From Oceanicaulis alexandrii DSM 11625 (GTDB taxonomy: Bacteria; Pseudomonadota; Alphaproteobacteria; Caulobacterales; Maricaulaceae), in the NCBI RefSeq assembly GCF_000420265.1, contig NZ_ATUP01000001.1, positions 1,426,001 to 1,490,000 on the forward strand: a DNA stretch of 64,000 bases, in the 5' to 3' direction. The translations under genes and the position numbers were made by a program. Positions 1-8,999 of this stretch are shown in pieces; within the stretch, counting starts at the first letter, position 1; every line of letters starts with the position of its first letter. Under the pieces are notes generated by a model. It searched no databases, was not told the DNA's origin, and saw only the letters and a list, made by a program, of their open reading frames with translations.

Positions 1-909
1 CTCGGCCATACGCTGGGCGAGGTCCTGAACGGTGATCGCTTCAGGCACGACCACTTCGCGAGCGACCTTGTCGCGCGACTGGCCGCCCTGGCTGCGACGC
101 TGCTTTTCACGCTCGCGCGCCCGGCGCATGGACGCCAGCGAACGCTGACGGCCTTCATCATCCTCAACGAGGTTCTGAATGGTCAGCTTGCCCTGACGGC
201 GCTTGGGCTCTTTGGTGCGCGAAGGTTGCGCCTTGTCGCCGCCCGGCGCGTCTTTCTTGGACTTCACCCGGCCGCCCATGGACTCAAGGATGTTGCGCGT
301 ATCCTCGGCATCGCCGCGATCGGCCTTGTCCTTGCCTTTGTCCGCCTTGCGAGACGGTGTCTTGCCAGACGGTTCCTCGGGCTGCTCGATGTCAGCCGGC
401 GCAGACTTCTTGGCGGGCTTGGCGATCTTCGCCTGTTCGGCGGCGAGACGCGCAGCTTCCGCTTCAGCGATCGCGCGGCGCTCGTCGTCTTCACGACGCT
501 GACGCTCTTCTTTCTCGCGCTGACGCATGTCCTCGAGCGCGCGACGTTCTTCGTCTTCGCGCGCCTGACGGGCCTGCTCTTCGACCTTCTGCTTGGCGGC
601 GCGCTCTTCTTGCTCGGAGCGGGCGCGCAGAATGGCCTGCTGGCGCTTGATCAGTTCTTCTTCAGACAGACCCAGCTGCTTGGCTTTGGCGGCCAGCGCC
701 GCGCGCGTCTTGTCTTTCTGGGTCAGCGGCGCGCCGGATTTGCCCGTCGCGGCGTCCTTGCCGGCAGGCCCGGGGCGCTTGCGCTTCTTCTCCACTACGA
801 CAGACTTCTGGCGTCCGCGCGCAAAACTTTGCTGCACGGTTCCAGAGGAACGTCCACCGATGGAGAGAGGCTTGCGGCCCGAATTATTGCGTTCGTCAGC
901 GTCGCTCAT
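1..909 (-). CDS. infB: Translation initiation factor IF-2, N-terminal part (cut by window edge)
   Basis: IF-2 is the GTPase that brings initiator tRNA to the 30S subunit. Only the first 303 codons are present: the gene starts with ATG at 909 and runs off the left edge, so the GTP-binding and tRNA-binding domains are not visible. The visible part begins [11 protein letters not shown], has a basic stretch, then a long highly charged Glu/Arg/Ala-rich helix (about residues 75-150) typical of the extended IF-2 N-terminus in alphaproteobacteria. It ends in the IF2_N fold ([14 protein letters not shown]). It follows ylxR with a 137-bp gap in the rimP-nusA-ylxR-infB order, the conserved bacterial arrangement. 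Identification rests on this tail and on context. Confidence 0.93.
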   Translation of the reverse strand, partial: MSDADERNNSGRKPLSIGGRSSGTVQQSFARGRQKSVVVEKKRKRPGPAGKDAATGKSGAPLTQKDKTRAALAAKAKQLGLSEEELIKRQQAILRARSEQEERAAKQKVEEQARQAREDEERRALEDMRQREKEERQRREDDERRAIAEAEAARLAAEQAKIAKPAKKSAPADIEQPEEPSGKTPSRKADKGKDKADRGDAEDTRNILESMGGRVKSKKDAPGGDKAQPSRTKEPKRRQGKLTIQNLVEDDEGRQRSLASMRRAREREKQRRSQGGQSRDKVAREVVVPEAITVQDLAQRMAE

Positions 910-1046
910 AAGCGTCCTTGCCGCGGCTTTAGACATCTTCGGGCGGAACCCGGCCGCCGCGTGCGCCAGGGTCCGTCATCTGTTCAGGTCGCCTCCGGGA
1001 AGACCCGGCCTGAAGGCCCGCTAAACTAGCCAGCTTCCAAGGCGTT

Positions 1047-1688
1047 TCAACTCTTCTGTGCGCCTGGGCCCGCAGGATCGAGGTTAACGAACCCTGCAAG
1101 CTTCGACGCGAGGGCGGAAATCCCCGCCGCTTCCGGTCCTTGGGCCAAAGCCCCGTGAACCGCATTCCCAACGCCCAAGGCCCGACTGAGGGCGTCAGCG
1201 TCATAACATCCCAGCACCGGCGCGTCGCTTTCGATCGCCTTCGCCAGGTGGTCCAGCTTCTTGCGCCCGTCAGGGGCGGCGTCACTGGCTTCCAATCTCC
1301 ACGCCGGTCCTGGCTCGGTCTGCAGCGCCAAACGCACCGCATCACTTCCCAGTTCCAGCCGGCCGGCGCGTCTCGCCAGCCCCAAAAGGTTCAGAACGCG
1401 CGCTTTCAGCAGCGCTTCGAACTGATCGGCCAAATCGTCAGGGGCCTCGACCGGTTGCTCGAACGCCCGGTTGAACAGGCGTTTTTTCACAGCCTTGTCG
1501 ACCAGGGCCCTATCCGCCGTCACCCAACCGCCTCGGCCAGGCAAGCGCGCAGCCACATCGGGGGTTACGCGCCCTTCAGGGCTCAGCGCCACGCGAAGGA
1601 GGTCTTCCTCCCCCTTCACCTCTCCGGTGGCGACGCATCGGCGTTCGCGCACCGGTTTGGATCGGCCATGTCGCGCCCCGCGGCTCAC
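1047..1688 (-). CDS. ylxR: YlxR/RnpM-type RNA-binding protein with L7Ae-like C-terminal half
   Basis: 213-residue protein. Residues about 15-85 carry the DUF448/YlxR signature (RRCVATGE, then GRGGWV), a small RNA-binding fold; the Firmicutes homologue binds RNase P RNA. Residues about 95-195 (LNLLGLARRAGRLELG) resemble the L7Ae/L30e ribosomal-protein fold, a fusion usual in alphaproteobacteria. It starts with GTG at 1688, and this GTG overlaps the nusA stop by four bases (GTGA), so translation is probably coupled. It lies between nusA and infB in the rimP-nusA operon. The role here, in RNA processing or ribosome assembly, is inferred from the family. Confidence 0.88.
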   Translation of the reverse strand: MSRGARHGRSKPVRERRCVATGEVKGEEDLLRVALSPEGRVTPDVAARLPGRGGWVTADRALVDKAVKKRLFNRAFEQPVEAPDDLADQFEALLKARVLNLLGLARRAGRLELGSDAVRLALQTEPGPAWRLEASDAAPDGRKKLDHLAKAIESDAPVLGCYDADALSRALGVGNAVHGALAQGPEAAGISALASKLAGFVNLDPAGPGAQKS

Positions 1689-3421
1689 GACTTCTCGTCT
1701 TCCTCCGTCGTGTCAGCGTCCAGGAGGTCAGCCAGATCAACACCCAGCTTTTCCGCTTCTGCTTCCAGATCGGAAAGGTCGATGTCTTCCAGATCGACAT
1801 CGGAAGCCTCTTCGTCAAGGGCGTCGGCCTCAACCTCTTCAGCCTCGGGCTCAACTTGCGGCAGATCCTCTTCGGAAATCCAGCCGGCGATCACGCGCGC
1901 GCGCATGATCAGCATCTCGGCGTCTTCCGCCGACATGTCAGAGCCTTCCAGGATGCCCGGCTCGCGCACGCGCTCGCCATCGCGCGTCTCATACCAGCCG
2001 CGCAGATCGTCCGGGGTCAGACCCGCAAGATCCTCAATGGTGCAGATCTCGTTTTCGCCGAACTTGACCGCCATCGGCAGGTCGACGCCTTCGACCTCAA
2101 GAACCGCGTCTTCCACGCCCAGCTCTTTGCGGCGGGCGTCTCGCTCAATGTCGCGCTTGTCGAGATACTCACGCGCCCGGGTCTGGATTTCCTGAGCCGT
2201 GTCGTCGTCAAAGCCTTCGATCACCGCAATTTCTTCGAGATCGACGAAGGCGATGTCTTCCACTTCAGCAAAGCCTTCGGTGGCCAGCAGCTGGGCGATG
2301 ACCTCATCCACATCCAGCGCATCCATGAAGGTGCTGGTGCGAACCGAGAATTCTTTCTGACGGCGCTCGGATTCTTCTTCCTCGGTCAGGATGTCGATGG
2401 CCCAGCCGGTCAGCTGGCTGGCCAGACGCACATTCTGGCCGCGACGGCCGATGGCGAGCGAGAGCTGGTCGTCAGGCACGACCACTTCGATGCGCTCGGC
2501 TTCATCATCGAGCACCACTTTGGCGACTTCCGCCGGCTGCAGGGCGTTGACGATGAAGGTCGCGGGATCGGGATTCCACGGAATGATGTCGATCTTTTCG
2601 CCAGCCAGCTCGTTGACGACAGCCTGGACCCGGCTGCCGCGCATGCCCACGCAGGCGCCGACGGGATCAATTGAGCTGTCATTGGAGATAACGGCGATTT
2701 TCGCGCGGCTGCCCGGATCGCGGGCGACGCGCGGAATCTCGATCACGCCTTCATAGACTTCCGGCACTTCCTGCGCGAACAGGGCGGCCATGAAGTCCGG
2801 ATGCGCGCGTGACAGGAAGATCTGCGGACCGCGGGTCTCTTCGCGCACGTCATAGATATAGGCGCGCACGCGGTCATTGACCTGCAGGCTTTCGCGCGGA
2901 ATGCCGTCCGAGCGACGGATAATGGCTTCCGCCTTGCCCAGATCGATGATCACATTGCCGTATTCGACGCGCTTGACGATGCCGTTGACGATCTCGCCGA
3001 TGCGATCCTTGTACTCGTTGAACTGGCGCTGGCGTTCAGCTTCGCGCACTTTCTGCGTGATCACCTGCTTGGCGGTCTGCGATGCGACGCGGCCAAATTC
3101 GATCGGGGGCAGTTCTTCTTCGTAGAAGGTGCCGATTTCGGCTTCGGGATCGCGTTTCTTGGCCTCATCCAGCGTGATCTGGTGCGCCTCGTTCTCAACC
3201 TCTTCAACCACGGTCGTGCGGCTGGTCAGACGCATCTCGCCGGTCTTGGGGTTGATGTTGCAATGGATGTCGAGCTCCGCGCCATAGCGCGAGCGGGCCG
3301 CCTTCTGGATCGCCTCTTCAATGGCTTCCAGCACGATCGACTCGTCGATCATCTTCTCCTGCGCCACCGCGCGGGCGATTTGCAGGATTTCCAGCTTGTT
3401 GGCGCTGACCCCGATGGCCAT
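1685..3421 (-). CDS. nusA: Transcription termination/antitermination factor NusA
   Basis: NusA binds RNA polymerase and nascent RNA, promotes pausing and intrinsic termination, and takes part in rRNA antitermination. The 578-residue protein shows the expected order: N-terminal polymerase-binding domain (about 1-130), S1 domain (about 135-200, [19 protein letters not shown]), first KH domain ([15 protein letters not shown]), second KH domain ([15 protein letters not shown]), then helix-hairpin-helix repeats. It ends in a strongly acidic tail rich in Asp/Glu. The start is the ATG at 3421, 19 bases after the rimP stop. It overlaps the downstream ylxR start. The operon has a terminator-like hairpin in its leader, so NusA may influence its own expression. 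Confidence 0.97.
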   Translation of the reverse strand: MAIGVSANKLEILQIARAVAQEKMIDESIVLEAIEEAIQKAARSRYGAELDIHCNINPKTGEMRLTSRTTVVEEVENEAHQITLDEAKKRDPEAEIGTFYEEELPPIEFGRVASQTAKQVITQKVREAERQRQFNEYKDRIGEIVNGIVKRVEYGNVIIDLGKAEAIIRRSDGIPRESLQVNDRVRAYIYDVREETRGPQIFLSRAHPDFMAALFAQEVPEVYEGVIEIPRVARDPGSRAKIAVISNDSSIDPVGACVGMRGSRVQAVVNELAGEKIDIIPWNPDPATFIVNALQPAEVAKVVLDDEAERIEVVVPDDQLSLAIGRRGQNVRLASQLTGWAIDILTEEEESERRQKEFSVRTSTFMDALDVDEVIAQLLATEGFAEVEDIAFVDLEEIAVIEGFDDDTAQEIQTRAREYLDKRDIERDARRKELGVEDAVLEVEGVDLPMAVKFGENEICTIEDLAGLTPDDLRGWYETRDGERVREPGILEGSDMSAEDAEMLIMRARVIAGWISEEDLPQVEPEAEEVEADALDEEASDVDLEDIDLSDLEAEAEKLGVDLADLLDADTTEEDEKS

Positions 3422-3440
3422 ATCCGCGTTCCTTCTCGTT

Positions 3441-3977
3441 CTACTCGTCGGCCTGACCGTCTTCGCCCTCGATGGGACCGCGGGCCTTCAGGCTCGCCTC
3501 CACCAGAGCGTCGGTCATCACCAGCTTGGCGTCTGCAATCCAGTCAAACGGGATGACAGCCGTGTCTTCCTCGCCCGCCAGATCCATCAGCACGTTCTCA
3601 TCCTCGATCCCGGCCAGCATGCCGCGGAAGCGCTTGCGGTTCTCCACCAGGCGATCGAGCTCGATCTTGGCTTCAAAGCCTTCCCAGCGCTGAAAATGCG
3701 ACAGCGCGGTCAGGGGACGGTCAATGCCTGGCGAGGACACTTCAAGATCATACTCGCCAGAGACCGGATCCGTCTCCTCGAAAACGTCCGACAGCGCGCG
3801 GGACAGGCGCGCGCAGTCTTCCACGACCATGGTCCCGTCATGACGCTCCGCCATGATCTGAACCAGGGTCTTCTTGCCGCCCATCACGCGCACGCGCACA
3901 ATCTCAAGATCCAGCGTTTCGGCGATCGGTTCTGCGATCTCGAGGATCCGTTGGTCTTGAGGGCTGCGTGCTTTCAT
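3441..3977 (-). CDS. rimP: Ribosome maturation factor RimP
   Basis: RimP assists 30S subunit assembly. The 178-residue product starting MKARSPQDQRILEIAEPIAE has the two-domain RimP pattern, with LEIVRVRVMGGKKTLVQIMAE in the N-terminal alpha/beta domain and the diagnostic YDLEVSSPGIDRPL at the domain junction. It is the first gene of the rimP-nusA-ylxR-infB operon. The frame stays open upstream to an ATG at 4064, but those 29 extra codons run through a palindrome and a terminator-like stem-loop, so I place the start at the ATG at 3977. No strong Shine-Dalgarno is visible there, so the start is moderately certain. Confidence 0.94.
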   Translation of the reverse strand: MKARSPQDQRILEIAEPIAETLDLEIVRVRVMGGKKTLVQIMAERHDGTMVVEDCARLSRALSDVFEETDPVSGEYDLEVSSPGIDRPLTALSHFQRWEGFEAKIELDRLVENRKRFRGMLAGIEDENVLMDLAGEEDTAVIPFDWIADAKLVMTDALVEASLKARGPIEGEDGQADE

Positions 3978-4017
3978 GGGCGTCAAATATCTGTGTCTGG
4001 TCCGGACTGCGAGTACG

Positions 4018-4064
4018 AAAAAAGCGGCCCGGATGCCGAGCCGCTCGAACATGCCGTCCGGCAT
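4018..4064 (-). terminator. Leader stem-loops with U-tract ahead of rimP (candidate attenuator)
   Basis: Reading the minus strand, a short palindrome (ATGCC-GGAC-GGCAT, 4064-4051) is followed by a stem with arms AGCGGC (4045-4040) and GCCGCT (4028-4023), then six T (4023-4018). The second hairpin has the form of an intrinsic terminator. No minus-strand gene lies upstream (the neighbour at 4196 is on the plus strand), so it lies in the leader of the rimP-nusA operon, between promoter and first gene. The loop of the terminator contains a second CGGCAT that could pair with the ATGCCG of the first hairpin, giving a possible alternative fold. Function is inferred. Confidence 0.6.
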
Positions 4065-4081
4065 ATCGAACTGTTGCGGGG

Positions 4082-4110
4082 CTTATACTTGCAGATCCAC
4101 AAAAAAGCAA
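4082..4110 (-). promoter_or_regulatory. Sigma-70-type promoter for the rimP-nusA operon
   Basis: On the minus strand, TTGCTT (4110-4105) and TATAAG (4087-4082) are separated by exactly 17 bases. This is a good match to the housekeeping -35/-10 pattern. A start of transcription around 4075 would give a leader of about 98 bases before the rimP ATG at 3977, containing the two stem-loops annotated at 4018-4064. Confidence 0.55.
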
Positions 4111-4195
4111 TGGGGCGGGCTCAGCCACCTTTCCATACTTTAACTCCTCACGCCCGCACATTCGCGGACAATGAAGATCCAACAGGAGGCTCACC

Positions 4196-4831
4196 ATGGT
4201 TATCGCACTGACCGCGCTCACGCTGGGACTGACACTGCTCGCCCAGGATGCACCGAGTTTTGACGCCCTTGCCCCGGACGCGCGCACGCGCCTGGCTGGC
4301 TGCGGCGTTGATGAGACCCGGTTTCTATCGCTTATGGCGCTGGAGCAAAACGCCTTTGATCAGGATTTTTCAGGCGGCTGGCGACCTGTCGGCGATCAGC
4401 CGGGCTGCGAACAAGCCGCTGCGGATCTGCTGATCGCTTACATGGATCAGTCGCCGCATTTCAATCCTGAGCGGCCCGGCGTAATCGGCTGGCATGCAGG
4501 ACAAATGCTCGCCATGAGCGGCGAAACAGAACAGGCCATCGCCTATTTCGACGCCGCCCGCTTCTCCAACGCCGACTGGAATCTCTATGTCGACGCCACC
4601 ATCGCCTTCATGCGCAGGGACCGAGCGGCGGCGGAGGCGGCGCGGGCCGCCCTTGCGACCATGCCCCCCAGCGAGGAGGAGATGGCCGCACGCCGTCAGT
4701 TCCTCGCCGACAATCCACACATTCGCATGCCGGATGGCTATGTGGAGCAACCCCAGAATCTGAATGTGGTCGACCGGCTTTTGACCTGCTGGGACGCGCC
4801 CTATGCCGACGCCTATTCGGGCGCCTGTTAG
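4196..4831 (+). CDS. Putative secreted protein of unknown function
   Basis: 211-residue protein not recognised as a named family. It has a short hydrophobic N-terminus (MVIALTALTLGLTLLAQDAP) that could be a signal peptide with cleavage near the AQD. Helical segments in the middle (QMLAMSGETEQAIAYFDAAR, then RRDRAAAEAARAALA) have the look of a tetratricopeptide-like repeat pair. Three of its four cysteines (C36, C50, C198) lie in the likely exported part and the last residue is also Cys. The start is well supported by AGGAGG at 4184-4189, six bases before the ATG. It is a single plus-strand gene between two minus-strand units. Confidence 0.7.
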   Translation: MVIALTALTLGLTLLAQDAPSFDALAPDARTRLAGCGVDETRFLSLMALEQNAFDQDFSGGWRPVGDQPGCEQAAADLLIAYMDQSPHFNPERPGVIGWHAGQMLAMSGETEQAIAYFDAARFSNADWNLYVDATIAFMRRDRAAAEAARAALATMPPSEEEMAARRQFLADNPHIRMPDGYVEQPQNLNVVDRLLTCWDAPYADAYSGAC

Positions 4832-4833
4832 AG

Positions 4834-5538
4834 CTAGATCTTCAGGAAATCAAAGAACACCGGCTCGATGTCGCCCAGATGCTTGGACTGATAGCGGGTG
4901 ACAATGTGGTCGGGCGGATTTTCACGCCAGTCTGACGCCTGTTCGCCCGTCCATGTCAGCCCCTCCGTATCCATCAGGATCGGCAGGGCGTGATCGGCGT
5001 AGGCGCGCACATCCGTCGCCACGCGCAAACGCCCGCCCGGCTTCAACAGACGTGCAAACTCGGCCGCGGTGTCGGGCTGAACGAAACGGCGCTTGGCGTG
5101 ACGCTTTTTCGGCCAGGGGTCAGGGAACAGCAAGAAGATCTTCTCGAACGCCCCATCGGGCATGCGGATCATTTCATCGCGGGCGTCCGAGCGTTTGACG
5201 CGCACGTTCTTGAGATCGTGATCGTCGATGCCCACCAGCGCTTTCGCAACACCGTTCAGAAACGGCTCAATTCCGAAAAAGCCGGTCTTTGGCGCGCGTT
5301 GCGCCTGACCGATCAAATGCTCGGCGCCGCCAAAGCCCACTTCCAGCACGTATGTCTCAAAGCCAGGAAGCAGCGCCTTGGGGTCCAGATCACCTTCATC
5401 GGGCCATTGCAAAGCCGGCAGGCGCGTCTCCACCAGCGTTTGTTGACGCTCGGTCAGTTTGTGCCCGCTTGCGCGGCCATACAGGCGCCGGTTCTGGGGA
5501 CGGTCTTGAGATTGGGCGTCGGGTCGAGTCTGGGTCAT
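4834..5538 (-). CDS. trmB: tRNA (guanine-N7-)-methyltransferase TrmB
   Basis: Makes 7-methylguanosine at position 46 of tRNA using S-adenosylmethionine. The 234-residue protein has the Rossmann methyltransferase fold: SAM-binding loop VGFGGAEHLIGQA, the FFGIEPFLNGVAKAL segment, and the TrmB-specific signature LLFPDPWPKKRHAKRRF. The family C-terminal Tyr-x-Ser-Lys-type motif is seen as TRYQSKHLGD. It lies downstream of metK, which supplies its methyl donor, but a strong terminator at 5563-5598 separates them, so it is probably transcribed on its own. Confidence 0.95.
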   Translation of the reverse strand: MTQTRPDAQSQDRPQNRRLYGRASGHKLTERQQTLVETRLPALQWPDEGDLDPKALLPGFETYVLEVGFGGAEHLIGQAQRAPKTGFFGIEPFLNGVAKALVGIDDHDLKNVRVKRSDARDEMIRMPDGAFEKIFLLFPDPWPKKRHAKRRFVQPDTAAEFARLLKPGGRLRVATDVRAYADHALPILMDTEGLTWTGEQASDWRENPPDHIVTRYQSKHLGDIEPVFFDFLKI

Positions 5539-5562
5539 GACGGCCCTTTACCGGCCCTGCGC

Positions 5563-5598
5563 AAAAAAACAAAGAGCCGGGCTGAAACAACCCGGCTC
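5563..5598 (-). terminator. Intrinsic terminator after metK
   Basis: On the minus strand, arms GAGCCGGG (5598-5591) and CCCGGCTC (5581-5574) form an 8-bp stem with a 9-base loop. It is followed by TTTGTTTTTTT (5573-5563). It lies 24 bases after the metK stop and ends 24 bases before the trmB start. Confidence 0.85.
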
Positions 5599-5621
5599 CC
5601 TGCACAGTCCGTTCGAGGCGC

Positions 5622-6794
5622 TTACGCCAGCGATTTCAGCGCGTCGACGAGATCGGTCTTCTCCCAGGAGAAGCCGCCATCCGCGTCCGGCGTGCGGCCA
5701 AAATGACCATAGGCCGAGGTGCGCTCATAAATCGGACGGTTCAGTCCCAGATGGGTGCGGATGCCGCGCGGGCTGAGATCGACCAGCTCTCGCAGGCGAT
5801 TTTCCAGCCTGGCTTCATCCACATCGCCGGTTCCGTGCGTATCGACATAAACCGAGAGCGGCTTGGACACGCCGATGGCGTAGCTGAGCTGGATGGTGCA
5901 TTTGCGCGCCAGACCAGCCGCCACGACGTTCTTGGCGAGATATCGCGCCACATAGGCTGCGGAGCGGTCCACCTTGGTCGGGTCCTTGCCCGAAAACGCA
6001 CCGCCGCCATGAGGCGCCGCGCCACCATAGGTGTCCACGATGATCTTGCGACCGGTCAGACCGGCGTCGCCATCAGGTCCGCCAATGACGAACTTGCCGG
6101 TTGGATTGACATAGAACTCGTCTTCAGGCGGGAACCAGCCCTCGGGCAGCACCGATTTGACGACCGGACGCACCAGCTCTCGCACGTCGTCCAGGCTCAC
6201 GCCGTCCTTGTGCTGGGTGGAGACGACCACGGAGGTCACGCCGACCGGACGGCCGTTCTCATAGCGCAAGGTCACCTGGGATTTGGCGTCCGGCTCGAAC
6301 TCGGGACGTTCGCCAGACTTACGCTGCCGCGCCATCTCCTTGAGGATCTGGTGGGAATAGGTGATCGGCGCCGGCATCAGCTCAGGCGTTTCATCACAGG
6401 CGAACCCGAACATGATGCCCTGATCGCCTGCGCCTTCATCGGCGAACGACCCGGAGCCTTCATCCACGCCCTGGGCGATGTCCACGGACTGTTCGTGCAG
6501 ATAGTTCTGAACGTCAGCGGTCTCCCAATGGAAGCCGTCTTGTTCGTACCCGATATCACGCACGGCGCGGCGCGCAGCCGCTTCAATCTCGTCATCCTTG
6601 ATCGCGCCGGCGCAACGCACCTCGCCCGCCAGAACGATACGGTTCGTGGTCGTCAGCGTTTCACACGCCACACGGGCCACCGGATCCTTGGACAGAAACA
6701 AGTCCAGAATCGCGTCGGAAATGCGGTCGCATACTTTGTCCGGGTGACCCTCGGACACGCTTTCGCTGGTAAAAAGGTAAGACGAACGGGCCAA
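5622..6794 (-). CDS. metK: S-adenosylmethionine synthetase
   Basis: Makes S-adenosylmethionine from methionine and ATP. 390 residues with all family signatures: [16 protein letters not shown] near the N-terminus (ATP and metal binding), [16 protein letters not shown] (signature 1) and [19 protein letters not shown] (signature 2). The start codon is unusual: no in-frame ATG exists, and the conserved N-terminus [16 protein letters not shown] begins at a TTG (6794). GGAG (6805-6802) seven bases upstream supports this. That GGAG overlaps the last bases of a perfect palindrome (6804-6827), suggesting control of metK by a DNA-binding protein or RNA hairpin. A strong terminator follows at 5563-5598. 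Confidence 0.97.
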   Translation of the reverse strand: MARSSYLFTSESVSEGHPDKVCDRISDAILDLFLSKDPVARVACETLTTTNRIVLAGEVRCAGAIKDDEIEAAARRAVRDIGYEQDGFHWETADVQNYLHEQSVDIAQGVDEGSGSFADEGAGDQGIMFGFACDETPELMPAPITYSHQILKEMARQRKSGERPEFEPDAKSQVTLRYENGRPVGVTSVVVSTQHKDGVSLDDVRELVRPVVKSVLPEGWFPPEDEFYVNPTGKFVIGGPDGDAGLTGRKIIVDTYGGAAPHGGGAFSGKDPTKVDRSAAYVARYLAKNVVAAGLARKCTIQLSYAIGVSKPLSVYVDTHGTGDVDEARLENRLRELVDLSPRGIRTHLGLNRPIYERTSAYGHFGRTPDADGGFSWEKTDLVDALKSLA

Positions 6795-6803
6795 CAGCGT
6801 GCT

Positions 6804-6827
6804 CCATATAAAGCGATCTTTATATGG
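6804..6827. promoter_or_regulatory. Perfect 10-bp-arm palindrome on the metK ribosome-binding site
   Basis: Arms CCATATAAAG (6804-6813) and CTTTATATGG (6818-6827) are exact reverse complements around CGAT. The element lies 9 bases upstream of the metK TTG, and its metK-side end overlaps the GGAG ribosome-binding site. It can be a repressor operator or, as RNA, a 10-bp hairpin next to the site of ribosome entry. A smaller inverted repeat (GGCTT-A-AAGCC, 6830-6840) lies just beside it. Confidence 0.7.
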
Positions 6828-6882
6828 CTGGCTTAAAGCCTATTGGCGCACGGAAAGCAAGACCCGACCGGTCACGCTTGAG

Positions 6883-7317
6883 TTAGGACGCAGGCTCGGT
6901 CGCAGTTGCTTCCGCTTCTTCAGCGGCCAGCGTCCGCACCAACTCAAGAATTCGGCGGCGCACCTTGGAATCCTTGATGCGCGCGAACGCCTGCGCCAGC
7001 GCCACGCCATCAGCAGACTGGATGAAGTCATCGACGATCGGAGTCTGATCACCCTCAGAAAAGCCAGGCTGCCCTGCGCCCTCATTCACACCGTCGTAGA
7101 AAAAGGACACCGGCACGTCGAGCACGCGCGCCAAATTCCAAAGGCGTCCTGCGCCAACCCGGTTCGTGCCGCGCTCATACTTCTGAACCTGCTGAAAGGT
7201 CACGCCCAACTCTTCACCCAGCTTTTCCTGGCTCAGATTCAGAAGCTGACGACGAAGCCGGATACGCGATCCTACATGGCGATCAACCGCATTCGGACCT
7301 CTCGGATTGGCAGTCAT
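6883..7317 (-). CDS. XRE-family HTH regulator, PraR/PhrR-like
   Basis: 144-residue protein with an N-terminal Cro/XRE helix-turn-helix (residues about 15-70, RRQLLNLSQEKLGEELGVTF then VQKYERGTNRV) and a short C-terminal helical tail (VRRRILELVRTLAAEEAEA). Sequence and position between lnt and metK resemble the alphaproteobacterial PhrR/PraR regulators, reported in rhizobia next to the lnt homologue actA. The frame extends upstream to 7377, but AAGGA nine bases before the ATG at 7317 and the family N-terminus make MTANPRGPN the likely start. It could bind the palindrome in front of metK; that is only a guess from position. Confidence 0.82.
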   Translation of the reverse strand: MTANPRGPNAVDRHVGSRIRLRRQLLNLSQEKLGEELGVTFQQVQKYERGTNRVGAGRLWNLARVLDVPVSFFYDGVNEGAGQPGFSEGDQTPIVDDFIQSADGVALAQAFARIKDSKVRRRILELVRTLAAEEAEATATEPAS

Positions 7318-7373
7318 CTCATATTCCTTATCTGCGAAAGCATACAACCATAGTTTGGTCTGATGCGATACGC

Positions 7374-8996
7374 TCAACGCCCCTCAGCCGGTCGCGCGCC
7401 TCTACCTGAATGCGTAAATGACACAACCGTTAGACAATGCATGACTGCAGCCAAAACAAGCGAAGCAATCACCCAGAGTGCATTTCCATACACCCCATAC
7501 GGCGTATCGCCTAATCCTTCAAGCAATGTAATCAACAATACTTCAGTTGAACTTGACGGAATGGATTCAATGAGCCGACCATAAGGATCGATCTGGCCAG
7601 ATATACCTGCAGCAGCGACTCTAACCAGCGGCAATCCTTCTTCTATCGCGCGATATTGAGTTTGGTTAAGCAACTGTTGAGGGCCAGCGGAATTCCCGTA
7701 CCAAGAGTCATTTGAAATATTCAACAACCAATCGGGTCTATTTGACTGTCTTGGTGAATACCTGGAGTACACAGCCTCATAACAGATCAAAGGCGCCATA
7801 CTCGGCAACCCGTCCAGTGCGAGAGTTTGCGCTCCGCTGCCTGGACTGTAATAGGGCGCGATCTCCGACAAGCTTTCAAAGCCCATCCAGTCGGTCAGCG
7901 ACAGGAATGGATTGCTTTCGCCAAACGGCACCAGTCGCGATTTATCGTACTGCGCCTCAAGGATCGGGCGATTATTGTCGATTTTCATGGAAACGAGTGA
8001 ATTAAAATATGCGCGCGGACGACCGTTCAGGCCCCGATCCGTCCGCGCCGTGCCGGTGATCAACCGCGTCCCGGAGGGTAAGGCGTCCGCGATTTCCGCC
8101 AACAGATCAGGCGACTCCAGCAACATCGCCGGGATCGCGCCTTCGGGCCAGATAATCGCATCCACATCGGTCAAGTCCGAGGACAGCGCCAGATACTGAT
8201 CCAGAATGTCATGACGCGCCGCGTAACGTTTCTCCTCCTGAGGCAGGTTGAGAGACACCAATTGCAACTGATAATCGCTTTCGACTAAAGTCTGAGCCTG
8301 ACTCAACCGGATTTGTCCGAAACTCCAGCTGGCGGCGATCAGAACAAGCCCGATAATCAGAGGGACAGACCTCGACAGGCGCGAGCCTGGACCACTGAAC
8401 GCGGCCGGTGCTGAAAACAGGCAGAGCGCCAGCACAGACAAGCCGTAAGCGCCCACCAGAGCCGCACTCTGGCTGATCGCGCCTCCAGCTTCAAACACAT
8501 GGCCCGGCAAGTTCCACGGAAAGCCTGACAACACCGTGCTACGCAGATACTCCACAGCCATCACAATCAGGATGAACACGGCGATCCGGCCGGCATGAGC
8601 CGGAGCGCGCCTGACATAGACGGCGCCCGCCAGCCCCCAGAACAGCGCCAGCCCCGCCGGCAGCAAGATCAGAGGCGCCCATATCAGCCAGGCATGGTCG
8701 CCAGCGCTGACCAGGAAGGCGTTCGCCACCCAGCCTGTACCCGCCAGAAACTGGCCGCTGGCGAACCACCAGGCGCGGACAAAGCCGCTGCGCAAAGGTT
8801 TCGGGCGGCGTTTGGCGTCATCCAGCGTCAGGACCAGAGCGGTGAGCGCCACGGCGTAAGCGGGCCAGATGAAAAAGGGCGCATGCCCGAGCACGCCGAA
8901 TGCGCCCAAGCCGAACAGCACGGCGAAGAGCCGCCAGCCTGACAGCGCGCGATATCCCGCCCGAAGCCGGCGCAGGCGGGGCAGGACGCCGGTCAT
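7374..8996 (-). CDS. lnt: Apolipoprotein N-acyltransferase
   Basis: Transfers the third acyl chain to the N-terminal cysteine of lipoproteins in the inner membrane. 540 residues: an N-terminal half with about seven membrane segments, then a nitrilase-fold periplasmic domain with Glu (IIWPEGAIPAM), Lys (YDKSRLVPFGE) and Cys (APLICYEAVY), and a final membrane segment (ALWVIASLVLAAVMHCL). It follows corC directly. The DNA for the C-terminal third is clearly less GC-rich than the rest: by my count 84 of 180 bases are G/C at 7441-7620 against 40 of 60 at 8641-8700, although the frame is intact. Confidence 0.95.
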   Translation of the reverse strand: MTGVLPRLRRLRAGYRALSGWRLFAVLFGLGAFGVLGHAPFFIWPAYAVALTALVLTLDDAKRRPKPLRSGFVRAWWFASGQFLAGTGWVANAFLVSAGDHAWLIWAPLILLPAGLALFWGLAGAVYVRRAPAHAGRIAVFILIVMAVEYLRSTVLSGFPWNLPGHVFEAGGAISQSAALVGAYGLSVLALCLFSAPAAFSGPGSRLSRSVPLIIGLVLIAASWSFGQIRLSQAQTLVESDYQLQLVSLNLPQEEKRYAARHDILDQYLALSSDLTDVDAIIWPEGAIPAMLLESPDLLAEIADALPSGTRLITGTARTDRGLNGRPRAYFNSLVSMKIDNNRPILEAQYDKSRLVPFGESNPFLSLTDWMGFESLSEIAPYYSPGSGAQTLALDGLPSMAPLICYEAVYSRYSPRQSNRPDWLLNISNDSWYGNSAGPQQLLNQTQYRAIEEGLPLVRVAAAGISGQIDPYGRLIESIPSSSTEVLLITLLEGLGDTPYGVYGNALWVIASLVLAAVMHCLTVVSFTHSGRGARPAEGR

Positions 8997-8999
8997 GGT

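Noticed and set aside
226-1029. 267-residue plus-strand ORF at the left edge
   Set aside because: Shadow of infB, whose charged N-terminal region leaves the opposite frame open.
3978-4064. 29-codon N-terminal extension of rimP
   Set aside because: It is encoded by the palindrome and the leader terminator and has no RimP similarity, so the ATG at 3977 is the better start.
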